Positions 7,679 to 17,507 are shown, counted from the first letter of the stretch. The stretch: 64,000 nucleotides of DNA from Niveispirillum lacus (GCF_002251795.1 NZ_NOXU01000026.1:124001-188000), one strand, 5' to 3'. Translations and numbers: made by a program. Notes: generated by a model from the sequence alone, not told the origin.

Positions 7679-10600
7679 ATGACTGACACCCGCCCTATCG
7701 ATCCCAATGTCCTGCAACGTTTGGCCTCCGACCCGGAAAGTTCGGTCTGGGTCGGGGCGTCGGCGGGAACCGGCAAGACCAAGGTGCTGACCGACCGGGT
7801 GCTGCGCCTGATGCTGGCCGGGACCGATCCGTCACGCATCCTCTGCCTGACCTTCACCAAGGCAGCGGCGGCGGAAATGGCCAACCGTATCGCCGATCGG
7901 CTTTCGGTCTGGGCGGTGGCGGATGAAGAAAGGCTGCGCACCAACCTGCATGCCCTGACCGGGCGGGAAGCATCACGGGCCGAGGTGGTCGCGGCCCGAC
8001 GCCTTTTTGCCCGTGTGCTGGATACTGCCGGCGGCATGAAGATCCAGACCATCCACGCCTTCTGCCAATCGCTGCTGCGCCGATTTCCGTTGGAAGCTGG
8101 CCTTTCGCCGAATTTCGAGGTGATGGATGATCGCACGGCCGAAGAGTTGCTTTCGGAAGCAAAACAATCTGTTCTTCTCAGCGGACGTTACGAACCCGAT
8201 TGTATTTTGGCGTCAGCCGTTGAACTGCTGGCCGGTTCGGTCTCGGAGGATGAATTCAATGATCTGCTGGCCAGCCTGACGGCGGAACGCGGACGGTTGC
8301 GGCGCAATCTGGAGGCGCAGGGTGGTCTGGAAAACGCCATCGCTGCGTTGCGAATTGCCCTGGGCGTCGCTGATGGGGACACGGACCTGACGGTTCTTTC
8401 GCGTGCCTGCGCCAGCACTGCTGTGGATGAGGTCGGTCTGCGCCGCGCTTGTGCGGCGTTGGCAACAGGTACAAAGGGCGATATCGAGCGGGGGATCAGT
8501 CTGCAGGCATGGCTGGACGCCAGCCCGTCGCAGCGTTTGAGGAACTGGGCCGACTACCTGTCATTATTCATCACGGGGACCGGGGAGCCACGCAAGGTCC
8601 TGATGACCAAAAAGCCGTCGGAAGCCGATCCGATGGCGTTGGAAATCCTTCAACGGGAAGCAGCGCGCCTGACCGCTGTGACGGAGGAGCGCCGCCGTGT
8701 TGCCGTGGCCAGCCACACCGCCGCCCTTCTGACCCTTGGCGAGGCGCTGCTGGACCGCTACCAGCGACTGAAGGATGGGCGGGGGGTGCTAGATTTCGAC
8801 GATCTCATCCTGGCGGCTTCGTCCTTGCTGTCGGGCGGGGCGGCGGGAGAGGCCTGCGCCTGGGTATTGTTTAAGCTGGATGGTGGCCTGGATCATGTGC
8901 TGATCGATGAGGCGCAAGACACCAACCCCGAACAATGGGCTGTGGTATCAGCCATTGCGGAGGAGTTCTTCGCGGGCCTGGGTGCCCGGGACGACCGGAT
9001 GCGCAGCCTGTTTGTGGTGGGGGATGATAAACAGTCGATCTTCAGTTTTCAGCGTGCCGATCCGGCCGAGTTTGCCCGGATGCGCAGCCATTTCGACGCC
9101 AAGGTCAATCAGGCATTACGCACCTGGCGCATCATTGATCTCCAGACCAGTTTCCGGTCGGTGGGGGCGGTTTTGGCCGCGGTGGACAAGATCTTCGCCG
9201 CCGGACTGGCCCGCGATGGGGTGGCCGCTCCTGACACCGAGGTACGACACATCCCCCATCGGCGCGGGATGGCAGGGCGGGTGGAAATCTGGCCTCTGGT
9301 CAGCCCCCAGGATACCGCCGATCCCGACCCTTGGTCGCTGCCCCTGGTCCCCGAACAAGCGGATAAACCGGTGGCGCGTCTGGCCCGCACCATGGCGGAT
9401 CAGATCGCCCGCTGGTTGGCTGACGGGGAAAGGTTGATTGCCCGCAACCGGCCGCTGCGCCCTGGCGATATCATGGTGCTCGTGCGCAGCCGGGACCAGT
9501 TCGTGGGCCACTTGGTCCGTGCCCTGAAGGACCGTGCGGTGCCTGTGGCCGGTGTCGACCGCATGGTGCTGACCGAGCAACTGGCCGTCATGGACTTGAT
9601 GGCGCTGGCCCGCTTCCTGGTATTGCCTGAGGATGACCTCAACCTGGCCGTGTTGCTCAAATCCCCGCTACTGGGGGTCAGCGAGGAGCAGCTTTTCCAG
9701 GTCGCGCATGGCCGTCCTGGGCGGTTATGGGCCGCTCTGACGGAAAGAGCCAAACAGGATCAGTCCCTGGCACCGGCGTGGGATTATCTGCGTGCTATTT
9801 TGAACGATACGGACTACCGCGCCCCCTATGAGTTGTTTGCCGGGGTGCTGTCGCGGCCCTGTCCAGCCGACACGAGGGGGTCGGGCCGGCGTGCCATCCT
9901 GGCCCGTCTGGGCGCAGAAGCGCAGGACCCGCTGGAAGAGTTTCTCAACGCCTGCCTGCTGTTTGAGCGGGAGCATGTCGCATCGCTGCAGGGGTTTCTC
10001 CATTGGCTGGAAGCATCGGAGGCGGAGATCAAACGCGAACTGGATACCGGCGGCGGCGACGGGCCGGGGCAGGTTCGCATCATGACGGTGCATGGTTCCA
10101 AAGGCCTGCAGGCGCCCATCGTATTTCTGCCCGACACAGTGCGTGAGCCGGACAAAAGCCCGAAAGTCCTTTGGCCGGAGAAACCCCTGGCGGGTGAGGG
10201 GCTGGTCGATCCGGGTCCGGCCCTGCCCCTTTATGTTCCGCGGCGGGGAATGGAGGATAGGATAGCAGGAGCGCGGCGGGCCATCGCCAACCGTCGCCGG
10301 GACCAGGAATATCGCCGGCTGCTGTATGTCGCCCTGACACGGGCAGAAGATCGGCTGATCGTCTGTGGCTGGGAGCAGCAACGCAAAACCGGGGGTGCGG
10401 GTTCCTGGTACCGGCTGATCGAAGCGGCGTTGGACGGCCTCGCCCGGCCGACGCCTTTCGATTTCACCGGCCTGTCGCCGGCAGGCTGGGCGGGTAACGG
10501 TCTGGTCCTCCAGGAGGAACAGACCGTGCCGGTGCCCGCTGCTCCACCAGTGGTGGCGGAGGTGGTGGCGGGGATAACGGTACCATCCTGGGCCGTGGCC

Positions 10601-11194
10601 CCGGCTCCGAAAGAGGCCAGCCCATCCAAACCACTGGCCCCGTCACAGCCCGATGCCCCGGAACCGGCAATGCGCTCTCCGTTGGGGGGCGATGATGGTC
10701 TGCGGTTTAAGCGTGGCAACTTGATCCATACATTACTGCAAGTGCTGCCGGAAACCGATCCGGCCCGCTGGTCAGCAGTGGCGGCGGCCTGGCTGGCGCG
10801 GCCTGCGCATAATCTGACACTGACGCAACAGGAAGAGATCGCCGCGGAGGCGCTGCGGGTACTGACCGATCCGGTCTTTGCGCCGCTTTTTGCGCCCGGC
10901 AGTCGGGCAGAGGTCCCGCTGGTCGGTCTGGTCGGTGACCGTGCATTGTCGGGCCGGATTGATCGTCTGTGCGTGACGGGGGATGCGGTGTGGATCGTGG
11001 ACTACAAGACCAACCGGCCCCCACCCCGGGAGGTGGAAAAGGTTCCGGCGATCTATGTGCAGCAGATGGCGGCCTATCGGGCTGCGCTCTCCCGCATCTA
11101 TCCCGGTAAACGGGTGCGCTGTGTCCTGCTCTGGACTGATGGGCCCTTCACTATGGAACTGCCGGACGGGTTGCTGGACCGCTTTTCGCCCTGA
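7679..11194 (+). CDS. addA: Double-strand-break repair helicase-nuclease AddA
   Basis: A 1171-aa UvrD-family helicase fused to a RecB-type nuclease, the subunit that unwinds and trims broken DNA ends before RecA loading. Walker A is VGASAGTGKTKVL (about residues 25-37), Walker B is VLIDEAQDTNPEQW (about 408-421), and helicase motifs GDDKQSIFSFQRA, MTVHGSKGLQAPIV and YRRLLYVALTRAEDRL follow. The C-terminal nuclease has GRIDRL and VWIVDYKTN (about 1094-1112) with the catalytic Asp and Lys. Alphaproteobacterial addA is usually preceded directly by addB; here the upstream neighbour is a divergent kinase, so addB must lie elsewhere or be missing. Confidence 0.94.
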   Translation: MTDTRPIDPNVLQRLASDPESSVWVGASAGTGKTKVLTDRVLRLMLAGTDPSRILCLTFTKAAAAEMANRIADRLSVWAVADEERLRTNLHALTGREASRAEVVAARRLFARVLDTAGGMKIQTIHAFCQSLLRRFPLEAGLSPNFEVMDDRTAEELLSEAKQSVLLSGRYEPDCILASAVELLAGSVSEDEFNDLLASLTAERGRLRRNLEAQGGLENAIAALRIALGVADGDTDLTVLSRACASTAVDEVGLRRACAALATGTKGDIERGISLQAWLDASPSQRLRNWADYLSLFITGTGEPRKVLMTKKPSEADPMALEILQREAARLTAVTEERRRVAVASHTAALLTLGEALLDRYQRLKDGRGVLDFDDLILAASSLLSGGAAGEACAWVLFKLDGGLDHVLIDEAQDTNPEQWAVVSAIAEEFFAGLGARDDRMRSLFVVGDDKQSIFSFQRADPAEFARMRSHFDAKVNQALRTWRIIDLQTSFRSVGAVLAAVDKIFAAGLARDGVAAPDTEVRHIPHRRGMAGRVEIWPLVSPQDTADPDPWSLPLVPEQADKPVARLARTMADQIARWLADGERLIARNRPLRPGDIMVLVRSRDQFVGHLVRALKDRAVPVAGVDRMVLTEQLAVMDLMALARFLVLPEDDLNLAVLLKSPLLGVSEEQLFQVAHGRPGRLWAALTERAKQDQSLAPAWDYLRAILNDTDYRAPYELFAGVLSRPCPADTRGSGRRAILARLGAEAQDPLEEFLNACLLFEREHVASLQGFLHWLEASEAEIKRELDTGGGDGPGQVRIMTVHGSKGLQAPIVFLPDTVREPDKSPKVLWPEKPLAGEGLVDPGPALPLYVPRRGMEDRIAGARRAIANRRRDQEYRRLLYVALTRAEDRLIVCGWEQQRKTGGAGSWYRLIEAALDGLARPTPFDFTGLSPAGWAGNGLVLQEEQTVPVPAAPPVVAEVVAGITVPSWAVAPAPKEASPSKPLAPSQPDAPEPAMRSPLGGDDGLRFKRGNLIHTLLQVLPETDPARWSAVAAAWLARPAHNLTLTQQEEIAAEALRVLTDPVFAPLFAPGSRAEVPLVGLVGDRALSGRIDRLCVTGDAVWIVDYKTNRPPPREVEKVPAIYVQQMAAYRAALSRIYPGKRVRCVLLWTDGPFTMELPDGLLDRFSP

Positions 11195-11262
11195 CAGGCC
11201 GGGCCTTTCCCTTGGCTGGGGTTTCGGTCATGGTGGCCAGCAGATCCAGGGGGGAACCGGAC

Positions 11263-12984
11263 ATGACCGACGCCGCCGACTATCCGCGCACGGCGCGTGG
11301 CACAAATTTTTTCGACACTGACACTAACCTGATCCGCCTGCTGGAACGCCGGGCGCCGCATGTTTTGGAGGCGCATGAGGGGCGGTTGTCGGAATTTGGG
11401 GCCTGGGCTGGCCATGAGTTAGATCGGCAGGCGGAATATACTGACCGGTTCGCGCCGCCGCGTCTGGATCCCTATGATGTTGATGGCAACCACACGGGCC
11501 GGGTGGTGTTCAACCCAGATTACCTGACCTGTCATGCCGAAGCCTACCGGCGTGGGGCGGTGGGGCTGGCCTATCTGCCAGAAGGGCAGGGACCGACGGG
11601 TGCACCCAGCCATGCCGCCTGCTTCACCATGGGCTATATGCTGTCGCAGGCTGATATCTCCATCCACTGCCCTGTCACCATGACAGGGGCTGTGGCACAT
11701 GTGCTTGACATGTTGGCTCCGGCGGCGGTGAGGGGCCGGTACCTGCCTGACATGATCCGTATGGATGGCAAGGCGCTATCGGGGGGCACCTGGGCCACTG
11801 AACGGCATGGCGGGTCGGATGTGGGGGCAACGACGACGCGGGCTGAACGGCGAAACGATGGTCACCGACTGCATGGCGTGAAATGGTTCACCAGCAATGC
11901 CGGGGCGGGTCTGGCCATGGCGACCGCACGGCCCGATGGGGCAGAGGCGGGGGGTAAGGGTTTAGGCTGCTATCTTGTTCCGTCCCACCTGGACGATGGT
12001 ACGCAAAACCATCAGCGGGCGCGACGGTTGAAAGACAAGGCCGGTACGCGGGGACTGGCGACAGCGGAACTGGACCTGAATGGCTGTTTTGCCGTGGAAC
12101 TGGCCCCGCCGCCCGACGGGCTGAAAGTGATGATGACGGCGCTGGAGTATAGCCGTATCCACAATGCCGTCGGGTCGGCGGGTCTGTTACGTCGCGCGTT
12201 TGTGGAGAGTGCGGGATGGGCGACGCACCGCGTGGCCTTTGGCAAGCCCCTCCGCCACTACCCGATGGTGCAGGACCAATTGCTGGACATGCAGATGGAG
12301 TTAGAGGCGACGACGGCGTTGGCGTTCGAGTCGGTATTGGCTTTTGACGCCCACCTGGCCGACCCGGATATGGGCGGAGACTGGCTGCGCCTGTCAACCG
12401 CGCTGGCGAAGTACCGGACAGCCGAACAGGCTGTGACGGGAAGTCGGCAGGCAGTGGAGATGGTGGGGGGCAATGGATATACCGACGAAATGCCAACCAG
12501 CCGCCTTTATCGCGATTGTCTGGTTGTTTCGGTCTGGGAAGGCCCGGCCAATATCCAGGCGTTGGAGCTGCTGCGGCTGGTGACGGGCAAGCGGACCGGG
12601 GATCAGATGTTCCTGGCCCGTGTCGGCACTATCCTGTCCGATCTGCCGCCAGCCGCCCAGGAACCGGCAGCAGAGGATGTGTCGGCCATTCTGGAGGGCG
12701 CGCTGGAAGAATGCCGGGCAGCACTTGGGTTCCTGCGCCGTCACCCGGACCAAGGCCCGCGCCATGGTCGCCGTCTATTGACCTTGATGGCAGATACGCT
12801 GGCAGCGGCTTTGTTGTGTGAAGAGGCGGTGGCAGAGCTGAAATGGGGTGACCGGCGCAAATGGTTGGTGGCCAGCCGTTTTGTTCTCAAGGTTCTGGGC
12901 AAGGCTGACCCGATCACGGCCAATATCGATCCGGCCAATGCCGCCTTTGACGCGGTCCTGGCCTATGAACCGGTGGATTGGTGA
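11263..12984 (+). CDS. AidB-like acyl-CoA dehydrogenase (alkylation response family)
   Basis: A 573-aa flavoprotein of the acyl-CoA dehydrogenase superfamily. AidB-type features are the long N-terminal domain, the TMTGAVAHVLD and GGTWATERHGGSDVGA segments that line the FAD site, and the C-terminal EMVGGNGYTDEMPTSRLYRD followed by VWEGPANIQALELLR. E. coli AidB binds DNA and is induced by alkylation, but its substrate is unknown. The ATG at 11263 has GGGGG upstream; the upstream codon at 11212 would add 17 atypical residues. It follows addA by 68 bases on the same strand, so co-transcription is possible. Confidence 0.85.
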   Translation: MTDAADYPRTARGTNFFDTDTNLIRLLERRAPHVLEAHEGRLSEFGAWAGHELDRQAEYTDRFAPPRLDPYDVDGNHTGRVVFNPDYLTCHAEAYRRGAVGLAYLPEGQGPTGAPSHAACFTMGYMLSQADISIHCPVTMTGAVAHVLDMLAPAAVRGRYLPDMIRMDGKALSGGTWATERHGGSDVGATTTRAERRNDGHRLHGVKWFTSNAGAGLAMATARPDGAEAGGKGLGCYLVPSHLDDGTQNHQRARRLKDKAGTRGLATAELDLNGCFAVELAPPPDGLKVMMTALEYSRIHNAVGSAGLLRRAFVESAGWATHRVAFGKPLRHYPMVQDQLLDMQMELEATTALAFESVLAFDAHLADPDMGGDWLRLSTALAKYRTAEQAVTGSRQAVEMVGGNGYTDEMPTSRLYRDCLVVSVWEGPANIQALELLRLVTGKRTGDQMFLARVGTILSDLPPAAQEPAAEDVSAILEGALEECRAALGFLRRHPDQGPRHGRRLLTLMADTLAAALLCEEAVAELKWGDRRKWLVASRFVLKVLGKADPITANIDPANAAFDAVLAYEPVDW

Positions 12985-12987
12985 GGG

Positions 12988-14712
12988 TCAGCGCGGCAAT
13001 ACAACGGTGAACCTTGCGCCCTGTACTGTGCCATCCGGTCCCTTGATGTTGCCAGCGAAGATGCGGCCTTGGTGGGCGTCGATGATCTGTTTGGAGATCG
13101 ACAGACCCAGGCCGGAATGTTTGCCGAACGCTTCGGACTTCGGCCTTTCGCTGTAAAAACGGTCGAAGATCGCGTCCAGTTTGCCCTCCGGAATGCCCGG
13201 CCCCTGGTCCTCGCAGGTGATTTCCAGCCGGTCGGGAAACGACCGCGCCGTGAACCGCACCAAGCCGCCCGGCGGGGAGAAAGAAAGTGCATTCGACAGC
13301 AGGTTCTGGAACACCTGCGTCAGGCGACCTTCCAGGCCAGGCACCACCAACCCGGACGTCGTGTGAGGCAGGTCGACTTCGACCCGGATTGGAACCGGCA
13401 GGTCCGACGGTGTGGCCCCCGTTTCCGCGGCGGCTTCGCGCAGGGCTTCGGCATTGCCCAAGGTGGCTTCGTGAATATTGGCCAGCATGGTCAGCATCTG
13501 GCCCACGTCTGCTGGTTCGGCCCGCGCGCGCGACAATTCAGCATCCAGCCGGCTGGCATTGGAAATGTCGCTGATCAGACGGTCCAGGCGTTGCACATCA
13601 TGGTTGATGATGGCCAGAAGCCGCTGACGCTGTTCATCGGTCTTCACACGCTGTACTGTTTCGACGGCGCTGCGCATACTGGTCAGTGGGTTTTTGATCT
13701 CATGTGCCACATCGGCGGCAAAACGTTCGATCGCATCCATCCGGTTCCAGATGGCATCCGTCATTTCCCGCAAAGAGACTGACAAATCCCCTACCTCGTC
13801 CCGACGGTGGGAAAAGTCAGGGATGGTTACCTGCCGTCCATGGCCATGGCGCACCTCATCGGCAGCCTGGGCCAGACGACGGATAGGCCGGGCGATGGTC
13901 CCAGCCAGATAGAAGGACAGAAGGACCGTCACGCCGAGGGTGATGCCAAACAAACGCAGGATGTCCATGCGGAATTCCCGCACAGCTACGTCCACCGCCT
14001 TGCCGGACCGTGAGATATAGACGGCGCCGAGCACCTTCTTGTAGCGCTGCACCGGCACAGCAACGGTCAGCACCATGTCTGAACGCCCATCTGGCCGCCC
14101 GATGCGCCAGACATTGCTGCCCACCTCGCCAGCCAGAGCCTTCATCACATCCGTATAGTTTTCCGCCGAGGGGTCTTTCTCACTGGGGTAGGCCGGTAGA
14201 TGCTCGCGTTCAGGCACGGCATTGACGATATAGTCATAAATGGCAATGCCGATTTCGGTCAGGCGGTTGCCATCACGCAGTGGCGGAAGTTCTTCGATCT
14301 GCACCGTCCCCTTGGACCCGCCCAGCACACGGCTGTCGGCGATCAGATCACCGTTAGGGGAAAACAGGCGGGTACGGGTGTCGGTGGTCTCCACCAACCG
14401 GCGCACCATCTGGCGGGCCAGTTCATAGGAAAGCTGGTTGGATGGTTCGTTGAATTCATCCGTCGCCGGCTGCATGGCGCCTTCACCGAGCGCACCGGCA
14501 AAAATCTTGGCCTCTGTCGACAGGGCCGACAGTTCCTTGTCGATCAGCCATTGCTGGTAGGTCGACAGGTAGAGCAAGCCACCCAGCAGGATGGCCAGGG
14601 CCAGCATATTGACCGCCAGAATGCGCAGGGTCAGCGGCGAGAAGTGGCGCACCCGCCGCCGGGGCGGCGGGGCGACCTTTTCGGCGGCCGGTTCGCCGAA
14701 GGGGCGTTTCAC
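12988..14712 (-). CDS. chvG: ChvG/ExoS-type sensor histidine kinase
   Basis: The 574-aa membrane sensor of the ChvG-ChvI pair, which in rhizobia and Caulobacter responds to acid and envelope stress. There is a cytoplasmic basic N-terminus, a first membrane helix (about 30-50), a large periplasmic domain, a second helix (about 255-275), HAMP, then HisKA with the phospho-histidine in FAADVAHEIKNPLTSM (about residue 336) and a HATPase domain with CEDQGPGIPEGK and SGLGLSISKQIIDAHQG. It starts with GTG 3 bases after chvI, so the two are co-translated. The hprK and PTS genes that follow chvG in many relatives are absent. Confidence 0.9.
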   Translation of the reverse strand: MKRPFGEPAAEKVAPPPRRRVRHFSPLTLRILAVNMLALAILLGGLLYLSTYQQWLIDKELSALSTEAKIFAGALGEGAMQPATDEFNEPSNQLSYELARQMVRRLVETTDTRTRLFSPNGDLIADSRVLGGSKGTVQIEELPPLRDGNRLTEIGIAIYDYIVNAVPEREHLPAYPSEKDPSAENYTDVMKALAGEVGSNVWRIGRPDGRSDMVLTVAVPVQRYKKVLGAVYISRSGKAVDVAVREFRMDILRLFGITLGVTVLLSFYLAGTIARPIRRLAQAADEVRHGHGRQVTIPDFSHRRDEVGDLSVSLREMTDAIWNRMDAIERFAADVAHEIKNPLTSMRSAVETVQRVKTDEQRQRLLAIINHDVQRLDRLISDISNASRLDAELSRARAEPADVGQMLTMLANIHEATLGNAEALREAAAETGATPSDLPVPIRVEVDLPHTTSGLVVPGLEGRLTQVFQNLLSNALSFSPPGGLVRFTARSFPDRLEITCEDQGPGIPEGKLDAIFDRFYSERPKSEAFGKHSGLGLSISKQIIDAHQGRIFAGNIKGPDGTVQGARFTVVLPR

Positions 14713-14715
14713 CCT

Positions 14716-15414
14716 TTATTCCTTATACTTGTAGCCAACACCATACAGCGTCTCGATCTGCTGGAAATCATCGTCCACAGCCTTGAACTTCTTGCGCAGG
14801 CGCTTGATGTGGCTGTCGATGGTGCGGTCATCGACATAGATATGCTCGCCATAGGCCGCATCCATCAACTGGTCACGGTTTTTTACATGACCGGGGCGGA
14901 TGGCCAGCGCCTTGACCAGCAGGAATTCCGTGACCGTCAAATCAATGGCTTTGCCTTTCCAGGTGCAGAGATGGCGGGCGCCATCAAGCACCAGTTCGCC
15001 CCGCACCAGGGTTTGGCCGGGATCGGGGGCCGTCCCTTTGCCCTGCGCCAGTTCGGTCCGCCGCAGCAGGGTCTTGATCCGTTCGATCAGCAGTCGCTGG
15101 CTGAATGGCTTTTTGATGTAATCATCGGCCCCCATACGCAGGCCCTGCAGCTCGTCCGTCTCATCATCCTTGGAGGTCAGGAAGATGATCGGCATCTGTG
15201 TCGTCTGGCGCAAGCGCTGAAGCAACTCCAGACCGTCCATGCGCGGCATCTTGATGTCCAGCACCGCCATGTCAACCGGGCGCGTGCTGATGCCCCGCAG
15301 TGCTTCGTCACCGTCGCCATAAGTGCGAACCTCATAGCCTTCGGCTTCCAGTGCGATGGAAACGGACGTCAGGATGTTGCGGTCATCATCGACCAAGGCG
15401 ATCACTTGGGCCAC
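14716..15414 (-). CDS. chvI: ChvI-type OmpR-family response regulator
   Basis: A 232-aa transcription factor. The receiver domain begins [11 protein letters not shown] and has the phospho-accepting aspartate in [13 protein letters not shown] (Asp about 52), the switch Thr in IFLTSKDDE and the conserved Lys in KKPFS. The C-terminal winged helix ends in [16 protein letters not shown], the OmpR-type recognition helix. It starts with GTG; GGAG lies 7 bases upstream. In relatives ChvI controls envelope proteins, which makes the outer-membrane gene directly upstream a candidate target. Confidence 0.92.
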   Translation of the reverse strand: MAQVIALVDDDRNILTSVSIALEAEGYEVRTYGDGDEALRGISTRPVDMAVLDIKMPRMDGLELLQRLRQTTQMPIIFLTSKDDETDELQGLRMGADDYIKKPFSQRLLIERIKTLLRRTELAQGKGTAPDPGQTLVRGELVLDGARHLCTWKGKAIDLTVTEFLLVKALAIRPGHVKNRDQLMDAAYGEHIYVDDRTIDSHIKRLRKKFKAVDDDFQQIETLYGVGYKYKE

Positions 15415-15589
15415 TTCTCATCTCCAACCTCTGGTCGGGCTGTTCAGGATGCCGTCCGAAAAACCCGGTATGCTTCACCGACTGCACTTTCAATATGTCA
15501 TCAATGCGGCGCGGGGAAGAGCCCGCGTCGATATAAGACGACCGGTCATGGATCGCCATTGGCAGGCGGGGGCCGTCACAGGCGCTGAA

Positions 15590-15630
15590 CGTAAAATACC
15601 CCCGGCATCGCGGGTGCGATGTCGGGGGTA
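15590..15630 (-). terminator. Terminator hairpin downstream of the OMP gene
   Basis: TACCCCCGGCATCGC and GCGATGTCGGGGGTA pair over 15 bp with one G-T pair and a 4-base loop. On the minus strand it is followed by TTTTA, as expected for termination of transcripts from the OMP gene. Confidence 0.7.
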
Positions 15631-15722
15631 TAGAAGGCGGGCCTGGTTTGAGGGCATGGGCAGGCCCACCATCGTCCCGGCTGCTGTGGGGCCGCAAGCC
15701 GGGACGGGCGCTGTTCTGCGGA

Positions 15723-15748
15723 TCCGGTGAGCACAATGGGTCACCGGA
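15723..15748 (-). terminator. Second stem-loop directly after the OMP stop codon
   Basis: TCCGGTGA and TCACCGGA form a perfect 8-bp stem with a 10-base loop 8 bases after the OMP stop. There is no T-run, so this may protect the mRNA end. Confidence 0.45.
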
Positions 15749-15756
15749 CTTCCCGG

Positions 15757-16353
15757 TCAGAAGCGGTAGGCAACACCAACCCGGATCTGATTTTCACGGA
15801 AGTTGGTGTCGTCATAGTTGACGTAGTTGTACTCGGTCCGGATCAGGACATTATCGGTGACGGCATATTCCAGGCCGCCGCCCAGACGGTAACCGTCCAG
15901 ATTGTCACTGACCTTGATACGGTTGGTGCCGGTGCCTACCGTGATGTCATAGTTGGTGCGCTGCCACCCGGCGCGACCATAGACCAGCAGGTCGTTGGTC
16001 GCCAGGTAACCGGCGCGGGCTGACAGACCCCAGCTCTCATTGGTGTCCAGTTTGGTGGCCAAACCGGCGACGGTGCCAGAATTGCTGCTCAGGCTGGCGG
16101 AACCCAATTCGGCCTCAGCGCCAAGGTACAGCTTGTCGAAAGTTTTCCCATAGCCGACATAGGCACCATACAGCCAGGCATCTGCATCAATATTGGCGCT
16201 GGCCGTGCCCGAAGCAGCGGAAGCATTGGTATCGGAGTAGCCGGTGAAGACACCCGCATAGGCGCCATCAAAGGGCGACTGCGCCAGCGACGGCGCGGCG
16301 CCAACGGCGACCAGGGCAACACCACCAAGCAGGGCAGAAGCAATACGCGACAT
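15757..16353 (-). CDS. Outer-membrane beta-barrel protein (OmpA/Omp25-like)
   Basis: A 198-aa precursor. Residues 1-24 form a signal peptide (MSRIASALLGGVALVAVG, cleavage probably after SLAQ). The rest consists of alternating amphipathic strands (GAYAGVFTGYSD, AWLYGAYVGYGKTF, YLGAEAELGS) ending in IRVGVAYRF, the terminal-Phe signal of barrel proteins recognised by BamA. The ATG at 16353 has GGAGAG 5 bases upstream; further in-frame ATGs add non-signal sequence. It lies upstream of chvI in the same direction with terminator-like hairpins between. Confidence 0.85.
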   Translation of the reverse strand: MSRIASALLGGVALVAVGAAPSLAQSPFDGAYAGVFTGYSDTNASAASGTASANIDADAWLYGAYVGYGKTFDKLYLGAEAELGSASLSSNSGTVAGLATKLDTNESWGLSARAGYLATNDLLVYGRAGWQRTNYDITVGTGTNRIKVSDNLDGYRLGGGLEYAVTDNVLIRTEYNYVNYDDTNFRENQIRVGVAYRF

Positions 16354-16739
16354 TTTTCTCTCCATATGCGGTGGCACAAGGCACAGTTCATCTGTGACGC
16401 CAATCACTGGCGCTACCATGGCAACCGCTCAGCTCACTCGTTATTGCGATTGTGGCGATTTATTGTTTAAATCACACCACGTCATCGCGGTGAGAACTGT
16501 TTAGCGGATTTTGAACGACGTTCGATGTGCGATTCATCACACAAGCCATGCGATTGACTTATGGCCGCTATCCAGGCACTGAATCTTGAACGCCGGAATG
16601 TCACACCCATGGCTGGGCGATGGAGGCCGGAAGAGGGTGGGCGCGATGAGGCGCTCGCACAGGTCAACGCACCGGCGCTCCGCATGGCGGCGCCATGGTA
16701 ACCACCAGCATCATGTCAAGGAACGATCCGCGGGCTGGT
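16354..16739. other. Gene-free gap between ubiG and the OMP gene
   Basis: These 386 bases are less GC-rich than their surroundings around 16440-16560 and probably carry the OMP promoter and its regulatory sites. I see no supported ORF or RNA gene. Confidence 0.6.
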
Positions 16740-17507
16740 TTAGTCCCGGATACCCCAGAGCATGTAGTTCACGTCCAGATCGCGCGGCGCCAGGCTGAAG
16801 CGGTCAGACACGGGGTTGTAGGCTACACCTGTCATTTCCTTAACTACGACACCGGCCCGGCGCAGACCGCCCGCCAGTTCAGATGGTTTAAGGAAACGTT
16901 TCCAGTCATGTGTACCGCGCGGCAGCCAGCGCAACACATATTCCGCCGCCACGATGCCGAACAGGTAACTCTTGGTCGTGCGATTCAGCGTTGCCATGAA
17001 GATCATACCGCCCGGACGCGCCAAACCCGAAACAGCGCTCAGGAACAGGTCGACGTCGGACACATGTTCGACGATCTCCATCGCCAGGACCACATCGAAC
17101 CGCTCACCAGCAGCCGCCAGATCCTCTGCTGTGGCCGTCCGGTAATCCACATCAACGCCTGTTTCGGCCGCATGCGCCGCTGCCGTCTTCACATTCTTTT
17201 CCGCCGCATCAATACCGGTGACGCTGGCCCCCAGGCGGGCCAGCGGTTCAGATAACAGCCCGCCGCCACAGCCGACGTCGATAATACGAAGCCCTTCCAA
17301 GGGCCGGAGGGACAGCGGACCGCGGCCATGGGCCTTGCAGATCGTATCGCGCATCCACGCCAGGCGGACGGGATTGAACTTATGCAGCGGCCGGAACTTA
17401 CCTGCCGGATCCCACCATTCGGCCGCAATGCGGCTGAACCGCTCGATCTCGGCCGGATCAATCGTGGTGCGGCCTTGGGCCTGGGCGGTGGCGTTTGCGG
17501 CGTTCAT
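16740..17507 (-). CDS. ubiG: Ubiquinone biosynthesis O-methyltransferase UbiG
   Basis: A 255-aa SAM-dependent methyltransferase that carries out both O-methylations in ubiquinone synthesis. The N-terminal FSRIAAEWWDPAGKFRPLHKFNP segment typical of UbiG is present in shorter conserved pieces (AEWWDP, LHKFNPVR), with the SAM-binding motif IIDVGCGGGLLSEPLARLG near residues 74-92 and the FLKPSEL motif near 205. It is divergent from the patatin-like gene. Confidence 0.95.
   Translation of the reverse strand: MNAANATAQAQGRTTIDPAEIERFSRIAAEWWDPAGKFRPLHKFNPVRLAWMRDTICKAHGRGPLSLRPLEGLRIIDVGCGGGLLSEPLARLGASVTGIDAAEKNVKTAAAHAAETGVDVDYRTATAEDLAAAGERFDVVLAMEIVEHVSDVDLFLSAVSGLARPGGMIFMATLNRTTKSYLFGIVAAEYVLRWLPRGTHDWKRFLKPSELAGGLRRAGVVVKEMTGVAYNPVSDRFSLAPRDLDVNYMLWGIRD

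Larger units (their letters stand above)
15415..15756. other. Gene-free gap between the OMP gene and chvI
   Basis: These 342 bases hold two hairpins (15597-15630 and 15723-15748) that can end OMP transcription and presumably the chvI promoter. No ORF here has a convincing start or homology. Confidence 0.7.

Noticed and set aside
13069-13782. 237-aa plus-strand frame inside chvG
   Set aside because: A GC-rich antisense shadow of a well-conserved kinase; no ribosome site and no recognisable fold.
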